Shown here: piece by piece, positions 13,522-21,208 of the stretch
How the letters are laid out: each line of letters opens with the position of its first letter
How positions within the stretch are numbered: the first letter of the stretch is position 1
Assembly: GCA_964440735.1 (NCBI GenBank)
Contig: CAYTTK010000027.1
Location: forward strand, 1 to 21,969
DNA length: 21,969 nt
From: CAZBWE01 sp964440735
Lineage (GTDB): Bacteria; Planctomycetota; Phycisphaerae; Sedimentisphaerales; Anaerobacaceae
Direction of reading: 5' to 3'
Notes under the pieces: model-generated
Database searches by the model: none
What the model was told of the DNA's origin: nothing
The model's input: only the letters and a program-made list of their open reading frames with translations
Program-made: the position numbers and the translations under genes

Positions 13522-14445
13522 TTAAATTTCCTCCCATCTGAATAACTTCTTTCGATTAGGCGGGGCAGTAAATTCGATGAACTGGTCTTCGAGATTCATT
13601 TTGACGATATGGTAGTTTTCCACTGCGATTGATTTTGCCCATTCGGCTATTTTCTCATCATTAATTCCGACTAATATCAGCTCAAGCTCTTTTTCGCTGC
13701 GTCTGTAATGCAGCAAACCATCGATATCGATCTCAGCCGGGACAGAATCGGCAAAGCTAAATACAGCTTTTTTGACTGCTGTCTTGAACTGCTCAATTGA
13801 GCAGCTTGCTCTTATTACCCCTTTGTCAATAACGACAATTCTGTCTGCAACCCTTTCGACATCTCCGAGGATATGGCTGGAGAAAAGAACTGTTCTTCCC
13901 TGAGACATAATAAGCGTAATCATACCCTCTAAAAATTGGCGTCTGATAGCGGCATCAAGCCCAAGTGTTGGGTCGTCCATTATCAGCAGTTCCGGATTCG
14001 GGCAAAGAGCAATGGCCAATGAAATCTGCGCCCGTTCGCCAATTGAGAGGTGTTTTATCTTTTGCTTTTTTGACAGGCCGAAGTATTCGAGCGTATCGGC
14101 GAAGAACTTATCATCCCATTGCTTTGGGAAAAAGGCCCGCTGGAATTTCTCCAGCTCCCCGATACTTATCCAGCGAAAAAGACGGTGACCTTCTGTTACA
14201 TAACCTATGCGCTGACGTATAGCGGGCGTTAATGCTGCCGAATCACACTCCAACAGTCTTGATGAGCCGGCTGTGGGCCTTAACAGACCCAGCATTAACT
14301 TAATAGCGGTGGTTTTTCCAGCACCGTTTCGTCCCACAAATCCACAAATACAGCCACGCGGAATCTGCAAATCCAGGTGGTCAACCGCAAGAGTGCTACC
14401 AAAATATTTCGTAAGACTTTCTGCCTCTAATACTATATTATTCAT
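13522..14445 (-). CDS. ABC transporter ATP-binding protein (YtrB-like)
   Basis: This 307-aa nucleotide-binding subunit energises the adjacent permease. It has Walker A GRNGAGKT (38-45), a signature LSIGE (133-137), Walker B LLIMDDP (153-159), a D-loop GLD (162-164) and the switch His191 (LFSSHIL). A C-terminal domain of about 80 residues follows, as in drug/peptide export ATPases. At the catalytic position after Walker B the usual Glu is Asp (MDDPT rather than LDEPT). The start overlaps the GntR stop in an ATGA (14442-14445), a mark of coupled translation. Confidence 0.9.
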   Translation of the reverse strand: MNNIVLEAESLTKYFGSTLAVDHLDLQIPRGCICGFVGRNGAGKTTAIKLMLGLLRPTAGSSRLLECDSAALTPAIRQRIGYVTEGHRLFRWISIGELEKFQRAFFPKQWDDKFFADTLEYFGLSKKQKIKHLSIGERAQISLAIALCPNPELLIMDDPTLGLDAAIRRQFLEGMITLIMSQGRTVLFSSHILGDVERVADRIVVIDKGVIRASCSIEQFKTAVKKAVFSFADSVPAEIDIDGLLHYRRSEKELELILVGINDEKIAEWAKSIAVENYHIVKMNLEDQFIEFTAPPNRKKLFRWEEI

Positions 14446-14855
14446 TTTTTCCCCTCGCTTCTTTTTGACTCGCTGACGAATCTACCTATCCTGGCTTTGA
14501 ACATCGCGGTTAAATCCTGGTCATTCAGACCTAAATTCAGACCTCGCACTATGATATTATCCATTCTGTCAGTAAGTATATTGACATCTGTGGCATCAGT
14601 TCTTCTCAGCCTCGGGTCGCTAACGAATGTACCTGAACCGGTTTTGGTGGTGACTAAACCCGCCTGCTCTAAATGGCTGTAAGCCCTGGCGGCTGTATTG
14701 GGATTAATTACCAGTTCTGCTGCAAGTTTTCTGACCGAGGGCAGCTTGTCGCCGCTTGCGAGCTGCCCCTTTGCGATGGCTTCACTTATCTGCTCAGCAA
14801 CCTGAATGTAGATGGGTTCAGCCGAGCCGGGGGATATTTGTATCCACAAAGCCAT
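14442..14855 (-). CDS. GntR-family (YtrA subfamily) transcriptional repressor
   Basis: This 137-aa protein has an N-terminal winged helix-turn-helix (about 10-80): IYIQVAEQISEAIAKGQL, GDKLPSVRKLAAELVINPNTAARAY, LEQAGLVTTKTGSGTFV. That pattern is diagnostic of GntR regulators. Only about 50 residues of helical tail follow, with no large effector domain, which defines the YtrA subfamily. These regulators typically repress their own ABC-exporter operons. GGAG lies 11 nt before the ATG. The gene leads the operon and overlaps the ATPase gene by 4 bp. A perfect inverted repeat over its promoter is its probable binding site. Confidence 0.9.
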   Translation of the reverse strand: MALWIQISPGSAEPIYIQVAEQISEAIAKGQLASGDKLPSVRKLAAELVINPNTAARAYSHLEQAGLVTTKTGSGTFVSDPRLRRTDATDVNILTDRMDNIIVRGLNLGLNDQDLTAMFKARIGRFVSESKRSEGKK

Positions 14856-14891
14856 TGCGACGTTTTCTCCTTATTTACATTGCCTTCTACA

Positions 14892-14916
14892 AATGTATTA
14901 ATACTCTTAATACATT
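14892..14916. promoter_or_regulatory. probable GntR/YtrA operator
   Basis: AATGTATTAA (14892-14901) and TTAATACATT (14907-14916) form a perfect 10+10 bp inverted repeat with a 5-bp centre. It overlaps the -10 box of the operon promoter and extends through the expected start, a position that would let the bound repressor block initiation. YtrA regulators bind such AT-rich dyads. Confidence 0.75.
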
Positions 14917-14942
14917 ATGTCCTATTTGCTTGGACCTGACAA
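14914..14942 (-). promoter_or_regulatory. promoter of the GntR-ABC operon
   Basis: On the minus strand TTGTCA (14942-14937) and CATAAT (14919-14914) are 17 bp apart. The -10 box shares bases with the inverted repeat at 14892-14916. Confidence 0.6.
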
Positions 14943-15200
14943 GAACATTTTTGAAAAAATTTAGAAATTTTTTGGCCGTTTTGCTTCTTTGGCTTCAAGA
15001 AAGCACTTAATGCAAAAAAATAGCAATAAGCTATTGATATTTAAAGACTTATGATACGTAGTTGGTGTTATACCTTTGGTTTTATGACTCTACAGATAAA
15101 TAAAATGCGGTCCTTTTAGGGTAATTGATTGAGAGTGTTCATATTTGGGAATGTAAGACAAAAAATTTTCAAAATTCTTAGAGAAAATTAGAAATTGACC
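14943..15200. other. AT-rich divergent intergenic region
   Basis: This lies between the divergent GntR and PadR units. Apart from the two promoters at its ends I see only A/T tracts and no reading frame or RNA that I can support. Confidence 0.5.
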
Positions 15201-15231
15201 TTGATTTCTGGTATGATGGTATATAGTATAC
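15201..15231 (+). promoter_or_regulatory. candidate padR promoter with overlapping dyad
   Basis: TTGATT (15201-15206) and TAGTAT (15224-15229) are 17 bp apart. A GTATA/TATAC dyad (15219-15231, 3-bp centre) overlaps the -10 box and could be a PadR autoregulatory site, though it is short. Confidence 0.45.
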
Positions 15232-15301
15232 TGGAAACAATTTTGAAATTACACCCCAGATAAAAGAGAAGTAAAAATTGGATCTAAGCAAGAGGTGAAC
15301 A

Positions 15302-15640
15302 TTGAATCTAAACAATTGGCAAACTCAGCTTCGTAAGGGACTGCTGGATATTGTTATTCTGAATTTGCTGCGGCACGGGCAGTGTCATGGCTATGAGATG
15401 GTTCAGACCCTCAAGCAAAGTGAAGGACTGAAGATTCGTGAAGGCAATATATATCCTATTCTTGCCCGCCTGCAAACCGACGGCTTTGTAACAAGTCATT
15501 CCGAAGCTTCACAAGATGGCCCTCCGAGGAGATACTTCAATCTTACCGAATTGGGCCAAAAGACCCTTATCGATATGAATTCACATTTGGACCAGATAAT
15601 TGAAAGCATCCAACATATTAGAAAAGGAACTCAAAAATGA
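15302..15640 (+). CDS. PadR-family transcriptional regulator
   Basis: This 112-aa regulator has the PadR winged helix pattern: LRKGLLDIVILNLLRHGQCHGYEMVQTL, then EGNIYPILARLQTDGFV, then the wing PPRRYFNLTELGQ and a C-terminal dimerisation helix. PadR proteins usually repress a nearby membrane-protein or transporter gene. The start is a TTG at 15302, chosen because AGAGGTG lies about 5 nt upstream and the first residues (LNNWQTQLRKG) fit the family. Its stop overlaps the next ATG (ATGA at 15637-15640), so it is coupled to the HAAS-like membrane gene, a pairing well known for short PadR proteins. Confidence 0.9.
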   Translation: MNLNNWQTQLRKGLLDIVILNLLRHGQCHGYEMVQTLKQSEGLKIREGNIYPILARLQTDGFVTSHSEASQDGPPRRYFNLTELGQKTLIDMNSHLDQIIESIQHIRKGTQK

Positions 15641-16482
15641 CCTCAGAAAACAAATCATGGGATAATCTCAAAGCTGACTATCTACGGCAGGTAGAAAAAG
15701 CCCTGTCATCAGTCAAACATCCTCGCGGAAAAGAAGTTCTTGAGGATGTCCGCTCTCATTTAGACAGGCGTTTTGCTGAACTTGGATCGCAGCAGCAAAC
15801 CTGGGAAAATTTTCAATCAATTATCACTGAAATGGGTCCCGCATCCGATTATGCTGAACTGCTCGCTCCGGAGGCGGGGCAGCCGAAGTGCAGCATTCGA
15901 CAAAGATGGTTACCTTGGGCCGGTATCATCGTTGTTGTCGTAGTAGCTGTGGTGGTATCTCTGATGGTAATATTCAGCAAGCCACGTCCTGTGACAACAG
16001 AGGAATTTCGCCGTGATTTTTTCGAAAAGGTGGACAAGTTCGATATTGATACCGCAACTATCAAAGATGTCATAAAGGATTTCGGCCAACCAGTAGAGTA
16101 CATATGGGGAAATCAAATACTTGATAGTAAGAATTTACCAAGACGCTATGTAGTTGTTTATCCGGATGGGTTTTGTGTGTTTATGATTGATGACAGGGTT
16201 ATTGAACTTCGTCATGAGGGCCCCGGCACCGGTTATCTTTTCCACGGCAAGATAAAGGCCGGCTCGACCTTAGATGAAGTTTTAGAGGTGGTTGGCCAGC
16301 CAGAGAACATAGTAGAAGGTCAAGAAAATCAGTTTGAGGACGGTGTTCTATATAAGGATATAGAAGGCCGAGAAGGCTATTGCTATTACGGGCGCACCGA
16401 CCAAGATGTGCGTTTCTTTTTCAAGGACTACAAAGTAATCGCACTTTATATAACCCGAAGCGATTATGGTGAAGGGATGTAG
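15637..16482 (+). CDS. HAAS-like (DUF1700-type) single-pass membrane protein
   Basis: This is a 281-aa protein. Residues 8-80 form a helical cytoplasmic domain (DYLRQVEKALSSVKHPRGKEVLEDVRSHLDRRF...MGPASDYAELL) of the HAAS/DUF1700 type, the usual partner of PadR regulators. A very hydrophobic membrane segment spans 91-113. The extracytoplasmic part (about 115-281) contains two SmpA/BamE-like units: TATIKDVIKDFGQPVEYIWG and AGSTLDEVLEVVGQPENIVEG, each followed by aromatic strands. The start overlaps the padR stop. The arrangement suggests an envelope sensor that passes a signal to PadR; this is inferred from family context, not seen directly. It could share a transcript with the protease gene 72 bp downstream. 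Confidence 0.75.
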   Translation: MTSENKSWDNLKADYLRQVEKALSSVKHPRGKEVLEDVRSHLDRRFAELGSQQQTWENFQSIITEMGPASDYAELLAPEAGQPKCSIRQRWLPWAGIIVVVVVAVVVSLMVIFSKPRPVTTEEFRRDFFEKVDKFDIDTATIKDVIKDFGQPVEYIWGNQILDSKNLPRRYVVVYPDGFCVFMIDDRVIELRHEGPGTGYLFHGKIKAGSTLDEVLEVVGQPENIVEGQENQFEDGVLYKDIEGREGYCYYGRTDQDVRFFFKDYKVIALYITRSDYGEGM

Positions 16483-16554
16483 TAATTAACCTGCGCATAG
16501 CTCGAAATAGAAACAACACTATGAAAATCAAATTTTCAAAAACGGAGAAGTATA

Positions 16555-18333
16555 ATGATTAACCGGTCTTGTAATCAAGCTATCGGGTTATTTGTTTTAC
16601 TCGTGATGGTTCCAATGTTGTGGGGCGCTGAAAGTCCCAGCCATCCTTTTGTGGATGACCCAGAAATCGTTGGATATTGGAAGAGTGTGGACTTTGTTAG
16701 GAGTATTGAGGATTTCGACCCAAACACAAAAACATCTAATGGCGAGCTTTTCTTAAAAAACATTAGTTTTTTATCCGGCGGAAGGACTTCCTCCTTTTTC
16801 GCCTGGACGAAAGACTGGATATTGCATAGCAATGGTAAAACTAAAGCTCAGTATAAAATCAGACAAATCGATGACAAAAGTTATTTGTTTTTGCCGTGGC
16901 TAAGCGGCGATGTCACGAAACACGGACAAAAACCCCATTATTACGTCTTAGAGAAAACAGGTGCAAGGGTGGCCAAGGGAACCTCGTTCCAAGCCATCAA
17001 GCCGATAGACTCAGTTAAGGAATTCGATGATGTGCGATGGAAAGATTTAAGTAAACTCGATATCTCATCTATGCCAAATCTTATCCCCACATTACGATTT
17101 AATCAGAAGACGATTTGGCCCGAAGCTAAAAAATTACCTGCCGGCTGCGACCCGAACGAGATTATGACTGGTGCAATGAATGCGGGTCTTGGCGTTCGGC
17201 AGCTACACCAGCAGGGAATCACAGGTAAAGGCGTTAACGTGGCTATTATAGACCAGCCAATATATCTGGACCACCCTGAATTCTCCGAAAAAATCGTAGG
17301 TTATCACGATACGGGCTGCGGAACAAAAAGCAGTATGCACGGCCCAGCGGTTACAAGCCTGCTCGTCGGTACTAACTGTGGAACAGCTCCTGACGCCAAC
17401 ATCTACTACGCTGCGGCTCCATCGTGGACAAAAGACACTGCCTACCAAGCCCAAGCTCTTGACTGGATAATCGAGCAAAACGAGCATTTGTCCACCTCGG
17501 AAAAAATTCGAGTTGTGTCTGTTTCGGCGGCGCCTTCCGGACCAGGGTCTCCTTTTGAGAAAAACCAACAGATGTGGGATAGAGCCTGCAGACACGCTGA
17601 AGCTGCAGGCATCCTTGTGCTTGACTGTACTACTCATCATGGATTCATTGGAAAATGCTGGTACGATGCAGAAGTTCCTGAAAGCGTCAGCCAATGTACT
17701 CCCGGCGACCCAAAATACGGATATCATCCCACAAACCGCCTGCTTGTCCCTTCAGCCCCGAGGACAACCGCTGAAGAGTATGACAAAGGCGATTGCAGTT
17801 ATCAATATTGCGGAACCGGAGGGCTTAGCTGGTCTATTCCATACTGTGCAGGTGTGCTGGCAATGGGCTGGCAGATACGGCCGGAACTTAAACCAGAACA
17901 AATGCGGCAGCTTCTTTTTGAATCGGCACTTGTAAAGAAAAACGGAGCTAAAATTATAAATCCCCAAAAGTTTATCGACCTTGTAAAAAATGCAAAACCC
18001 GACAAAGCTAAAAGCGGAAGAAAAACTACCTCTGGTATAAGTCAGAATCCGTTCGGCAAATGGCGGACCGTTGATTTTGTCTCTAATATAGATGATTTCA
18101 AACCTGGCCAAAAGAACTGGCAAGGAACCTTTTATCTAAAAGAACTCACTTTCTTCAGGGATGGCAGGACTTCGGAAGTCTGGAAGTGGAGGAAAGGTTT
18201 TTTGCTGCACCCAGGTAACAGAACAAAAAGTAAATATCTGATGAAAGAGATAGGAGGAACGATATACTTATTTCTGGAATGGAAGCCTACGGGTAATAAT
18301 CAGAAAAGCTATTATGTCCTGGAGAAAATTTAA
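16555..18333 (+). CDS. secreted subtilisin-like (S8) peptidase flanked by duplicated domains
   Basis: This 592-aa exported protein has a signal peptide at 1-25. Its catalytic domain spans about 205-480: Asp233 in NVAIIDQP, His262 in SSMHGPAVTSL, and Ser425 in GLSWSIPYCAG, which aligns residue by residue with the canonical GTSMATPHVAG. The usual AAGN oxyanion motif appears as LDCTTHHG, with His where Asn is normally found. Residues about 36-134 and 498-592 are two copies of one domain (G-W-VDF, then edF, GRTS, W-K, a YLFL strand, YYVLEK at the end). I recall the same domain at the C-terminus of BlaR1/M56-type proteins. GGAGAAG precedes the ATG. It follows the PadR-HAAS pair and is convergent with the serpin gene. 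Substrate unknown; altered or lost activity is possible. Confidence 0.85.
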   Translation: MINRSCNQAIGLFVLLVMVPMLWGAESPSHPFVDDPEIVGYWKSVDFVRSIEDFDPNTKTSNGELFLKNISFLSGGRTSSFFAWTKDWILHSNGKTKAQYKIRQIDDKSYLFLPWLSGDVTKHGQKPHYYVLEKTGARVAKGTSFQAIKPIDSVKEFDDVRWKDLSKLDISSMPNLIPTLRFNQKTIWPEAKKLPAGCDPNEIMTGAMNAGLGVRQLHQQGITGKGVNVAIIDQPIYLDHPEFSEKIVGYHDTGCGTKSSMHGPAVTSLLVGTNCGTAPDANIYYAAAPSWTKDTAYQAQALDWIIEQNEHLSTSEKIRVVSVSAAPSGPGSPFEKNQQMWDRACRHAEAAGILVLDCTTHHGFIGKCWYDAEVPESVSQCTPGDPKYGYHPTNRLLVPSAPRTTAEEYDKGDCSYQYCGTGGLSWSIPYCAGVLAMGWQIRPELKPEQMRQLLFESALVKKNGAKIINPQKFIDLVKNAKPDKAKSGRKTTSGISQNPFGKWRTVDFVSNIDDFKPGQKNWQGTFYLKELTFFRDGRTSEVWKWRKGFLLHPGNRTKSKYLMKEIGGTIYLFLEWKPTGNNQKSYYVLEKI

Positions 18334-18403
18334 TTCTGGGATTTCCAGCAAAACTCACAAATACAACGAAGATTATCTATAGCGCATTTCTCCATTGCAG
18401 GCA

Positions 18404-19708
18404 TTAGACTTTCGGGTTCGTTGCTCGGCCGATGAATAATATGCTGCCGGATTGGTTATCACGAATCAAAAATAGAAATGGATGGTCGGCCCGGAAAACT
18501 GGCGTCTGTCTTGGTCCAACGGAGGTAGCGCCCACTGCTACCGCTGTTGCCGCCGCTGCTTCGGTTCCTTCTTCGTTGACGTCAACATAGGCCTTGTGAA
18601 TAACCGCTGAAATAAAAAGGTCTCTTTTACCATTTATACCCGAGAAATCAGCTACGTTCGGCACAAAGGCATCCATCATGCCCATCGATTTGAGCACAGA
18701 AGCAAGACTAAACTGGCTTGTCATCTTGAACTTCGGAATAGAAACAATGACTTTGCGGTTGCGGAGTCTGGTCAGCCATTTGGAAAGGTTTTCTGCCGTA
18801 AGTGATTCCTCAAAATCAGCCAGTCCATCGGTTCGTTTTGGCAGAAATATAATCATCGATAGCTCATTATTTACATAAGGCAGTTCAAGTGCCTGAAAAT
18901 CTTCTGTTTCCATATAGCCAAACTGTTCCGTCTGATTCATCATAGGGACATCGACCTTCTCGCCACCGGCAAGAGTGAATGGAGCATTTTCAGTTCTGTC
19001 TTTTTCGAACTGGCTTGCCCAGTTGCCCTTGAAATAAATAGCATTTGTCAGAACCAAACGGGTCATACTGTTGAGAACACCCTGGGCGATAAGGTCTTTG
19101 ATTTTGTCTTTGGTCTTTTTTTCAACCCAGCCGTTTATTGTTTTTCGTGCTGTTTCAGTGGCGGTTACGAAGTCAACCTCATTGAGCTGACCATCATAGT
19201 TTTTTCTGATAAACTCCAGAAACTCCGTAAGAAATCCATAATCCTGCTGGCCCCATAAAGCGTTAGCGACAGTAAGCTCATAGCAGCCTTTTTGACCTCT
19301 GTCATTTAAGTCTTTTATAATCCTGCCAAATGCTGAAGCAAATCGCTCCTGTTCCCAAGCTTGCTGGATAGGTCCATTGTAATCTTTGGGAAGAATTTTT
19401 GGCCCTGTGGGAAAATTAAGGGCCTTGGCCATCTGTGCTTCTGTTTCACCACGCGCACCGGCGCAGGTCATTGCAAGGGCTGTAGATATACTGTATGGCG
19501 AGAAAAACAGATTTCCTTCGTTTGCTTGCAATTTTGTGAAAAGTACCAGGGCAAATTCGTTATTTCTCTGCACAACGATATGCTCGTCCATCTTTAGTTC
19601 GACAGGCTCACTACAGGTTCCTTTCTCAGCTACGTTCTCTATCGCCCAGCAAGCGGATACGTATGCTGTAACAATCAAGAGTAAAAAAACGCATTTTGTC
19701 GATTTCAT
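18404..19708 (-). CDS. secreted serpin (serine protease inhibitor, I4)
   Basis: This is a full-length 434-aa serpin, a suicide inhibitor that traps proteases by inserting its cleaved loop into a beta-sheet. Residues 1-22 are a signal peptide; the segment VSAC near 17-20 makes a lipid-attached form conceivable. Family marks are present: NLFFSPYSISTALAM, TNAIYFKGNW, and the C-terminal FRADHPFLFLI with GSILFIGR. The loop hinge EEGTEAAAATAV (379-390) has the Gly/Thr and small residues of inhibitory serpins. By the usual 17-residue spacing P1 is Thr395 and P1' Ser396, inside a Val/Ala/Gly-rich loop that would suit subtilisin- or elastase-like proteases. The gene is convergent with a subtilase gene, 70 bp away. 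AAAGGG gives a weak ribosome site. Confidence 0.93.
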   Translation of the reverse strand: MKSTKCVFLLLIVTAYVSACWAIENVAEKGTCSEPVELKMDEHIVVQRNNEFALVLFTKLQANEGNLFFSPYSISTALAMTCAGARGETEAQMAKALNFPTGPKILPKDYNGPIQQAWEQERFASAFGRIIKDLNDRGQKGCYELTVANALWGQQDYGFLTEFLEFIRKNYDGQLNEVDFVTATETARKTINGWVEKKTKDKIKDLIAQGVLNSMTRLVLTNAIYFKGNWASQFEKDRTENAPFTLAGGEKVDVPMMNQTEQFGYMETEDFQALELPYVNNELSMIIFLPKRTDGLADFEESLTAENLSKWLTRLRNRKVIVSIPKFKMTSQFSLASVLKSMGMMDAFVPNVADFSGINGKRDLFISAVIHKAYVDVNEEGTEAAAATAVAVGATSVGPRQTPVFRADHPFLFLIRDNQSGSILFIGRATNPKV

Positions 19709-19731
19709 ATCAATCGCCCTTTCGACTACGG

Positions 19732-19779
19732 CTCGGCGCCTTCCCGGCTACGGCATGCTCCGCCGTGACGAGCGCCGAG
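19732..19779. repeat. nested palindromic repeat at the serpin 5' end
   Basis: An outer 8-bp stem CTCGGCGC/GCGCCGAG (19732-19739, 19772-19779) encloses an inner stem ACGGC/GCCGT (19750-19766, 7-nt loop). The GC-rich block stands out from its surroundings, contains GACGAG words related to the heptad repeats, and would lie in the serpin mRNA leader just before its ATG. Confidence 0.65.
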
Positions 19780-19836
19780 ACGAGTTATTATCTGTGAATA
19801 TTATTTCTTGCATTTACCACATAGACTATTACACTA

Positions 19837-19857
19837 ATTATAGTCAATTGGATTGAC
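19837..19857 (-). promoter_or_regulatory. candidate serpin -10 box and adjacent dyad
   Basis: On the minus strand an exact TATAAT (19842-19837) abuts a GTCAAT/ATTGAC dyad (19843-19857, 3-bp centre). No good -35 box is seen at the right distance, so an activator-dependent promoter is possible. The rest of 19858-19969 shows nothing else. Confidence 0.35.
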
Positions 19858-19969
19858 CTCGGGTTGTAAAAAAATTGTAAAAATGACAGCGAGAACTAAA
19901 TATCAGGTAAAAGCAGCTAATTATGCAACTTTTGGTCAGACACATTTGTTGGCTTTACCTTTTCAGTTG

Positions 19970-19999
19970 TTGACAAAACGAGGTCTTCAGTAATATAAT
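19970..19999 (+). promoter_or_regulatory. promoter of the two-TM protein, perfect consensus boxes
   Basis: TTGACA (19970-19975) and TATAAT (19994-19999) are exact sigma-70 boxes with an 18-bp spacer. Start expected near 20006, about 35 nt before the ATG at 20041. Confidence 0.7.
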
Positions 20000-20040
20000 A
20001 CCTTATAAAAGGTTCTTTTTGAATAAGGAGAGGTGGATAT

Positions 20041-21018
20041 ATGGAAGTAGGAGATTTTTTTCGGCGGTTCAAGTGGCATATTGCGATTATTTGCGCTGCA
20101 TTATTAATCGTATTTATGCTTTCGCTGTTTACGGATGTCTTCCAAAAAACTGAAACCGTGCGACCTTTGGTGCTTTTGCTCGGAGCACTGGTGTTTTTGA
20201 GCGCGCTTCTGGCAATGCTCTCAAGGGTATTTAAGATACTTGACGCACTTCGAGACAACAGCGCAAAACTTGAAGAGGTCACAGGAGCGCTGGGAGAAAT
20301 AAGTACGGGACTGGCACAAATTAATCAAAGCACTCGCGTCAGTGAAACAGCGAAAGCAATTGCATATCGTGAATCAGACAGCGTGGCTCTACGGGAAGCC
20401 GTGTTTGAGAAACTTCAGCAGCAGGATTTTGATGCTGCTAAAGAGATAATCGATGAAATCGCTGAGCGCCCCGAATACAAAGAGCTTGCTGAGGAGTTAA
20501 AAGACCAGGCAAAGAAATACCGCGCTGCCACCGTTCAGGAGCGGATAAATCAATCCATAGAACATATCGAAAAACTGCTGGAAAACTACCAGTGGGTTCA
20601 GGGGAGTGTTCAGATTGAAAGATTAATCGAAGCTTATCCTGACAGCGAAGAGGCAAAGGTAATGCGACAAAAACTGCTCGATAGAAAACAAGGACGAAAA
20701 AGAGAATTACTCGCTGCCTGGGATGATGCAATAACACGCAAAGAGACAGACCACAGTCTGGAGATTCTAAAAGAGCTGGACCTATACCTGACGCCGAATG
20801 AGGGATTGGCACTGCAGGAAGCAGCAAGGGATGTCTTCAGAACAAAGCTGCACAATCTCGGCGTTCAGTTCTCTATTGCCGTCACGGAAAAACGATGGGA
20901 GCAGGCCCTTGAGATTGGCCAAAAGATTACAAGAGATTTCCCTAATAGTAAAATGGCCGAAGAAATCAGCAGAAAGCTGGACGTTTTAAGACAGAACGTC
21001 CAGATGCAGAGCAGCTGA
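20041..21018 (+). CDS. two-TM protein with coiled-coil/TPR-like domain
   Basis: This is a 325-aa protein of unknown function. Two membrane segments lie at about 13-31 and 42-62 with a short loop between, so both ends face the cytoplasm. A coiled coil follows (about 65-100: LDALRDNSAKLEEVTGALGEISTGLAQI), and then helical hairpins from about 110 to 315 that read like TPR-type repeats (DFDAAKEIIDEIAERPEYKELAEEL; RWEQALEIGQKITRDFPNSKMAEEI, the last with the typical length and Pro). Such a layout suits a membrane-anchored scaffold. GGAGAGG lies about 6 nt before the ATG. It has its own strong promoter and is divergent from the serpin gene. I do not recognise a named family. Confidence 0.75.
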   Translation: MEVGDFFRRFKWHIAIICAALLIVFMLSLFTDVFQKTETVRPLVLLLGALVFLSALLAMLSRVFKILDALRDNSAKLEEVTGALGEISTGLAQINQSTRVSETAKAIAYRESDSVALREAVFEKLQQQDFDAAKEIIDEIAERPEYKELAEELKDQAKKYRAATVQERINQSIEHIEKLLENYQWVQGSVQIERLIEAYPDSEEAKVMRQKLLDRKQGRKRELLAAWDDAITRKETDHSLEILKELDLYLTPNEGLALQEAARDVFRTKLHNLGVQFSIAVTEKRWEQALEIGQKITRDFPNSKMAEEISRKLDVLRQNVQMQSS

Positions 21019-21142
21019 AGCCGGCATTTTTCATCTTATCTGAGAGAAGCGAAAGCGCACACCGCTCAATATCAAATCCGAAATGATGACCCTATAGCAG
21101 ATTTGTGATTACCAACCTCAAGGGTGAGTCACAGAATTCAAT

Positions 21143-21163
21143 ACCTGCGTGAAATGTGCAGGT
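21143..21163. promoter_or_regulatory. inverted repeat upstream of the M20 peptidase promoter
   Basis: ACCTGC (21143-21148) and GCAGGT (21158-21163) are perfect arms with a 9-nt spacer, ending 7 bp before the -35 box. It could be a regulator site. Confidence 0.35.
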
Positions 21164-21170
21164 TAGAGCT

Positions 21171-21199
21171 TTGTAATCTGGGATTGCGGATTGTATAAT
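21171..21199 (+). promoter_or_regulatory. promoter of the M20 peptidase gene
   Basis: TTGTAA (21171-21176) and an exact TATAAT (21194-21199) are 17 bp apart. The -10 box ends only 9 bp before the ATG at 21209, so the transcript would have almost no leader. Confidence 0.6.
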
Positions 21200-21208
21200 T
21201 GCAGGACT

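Noticed and set aside
18334..18403. A terminator between the convergent protease and serpin genes.
   Set aside because: Only a 4-bp CTGG/CCAG stem with no T run is visible.
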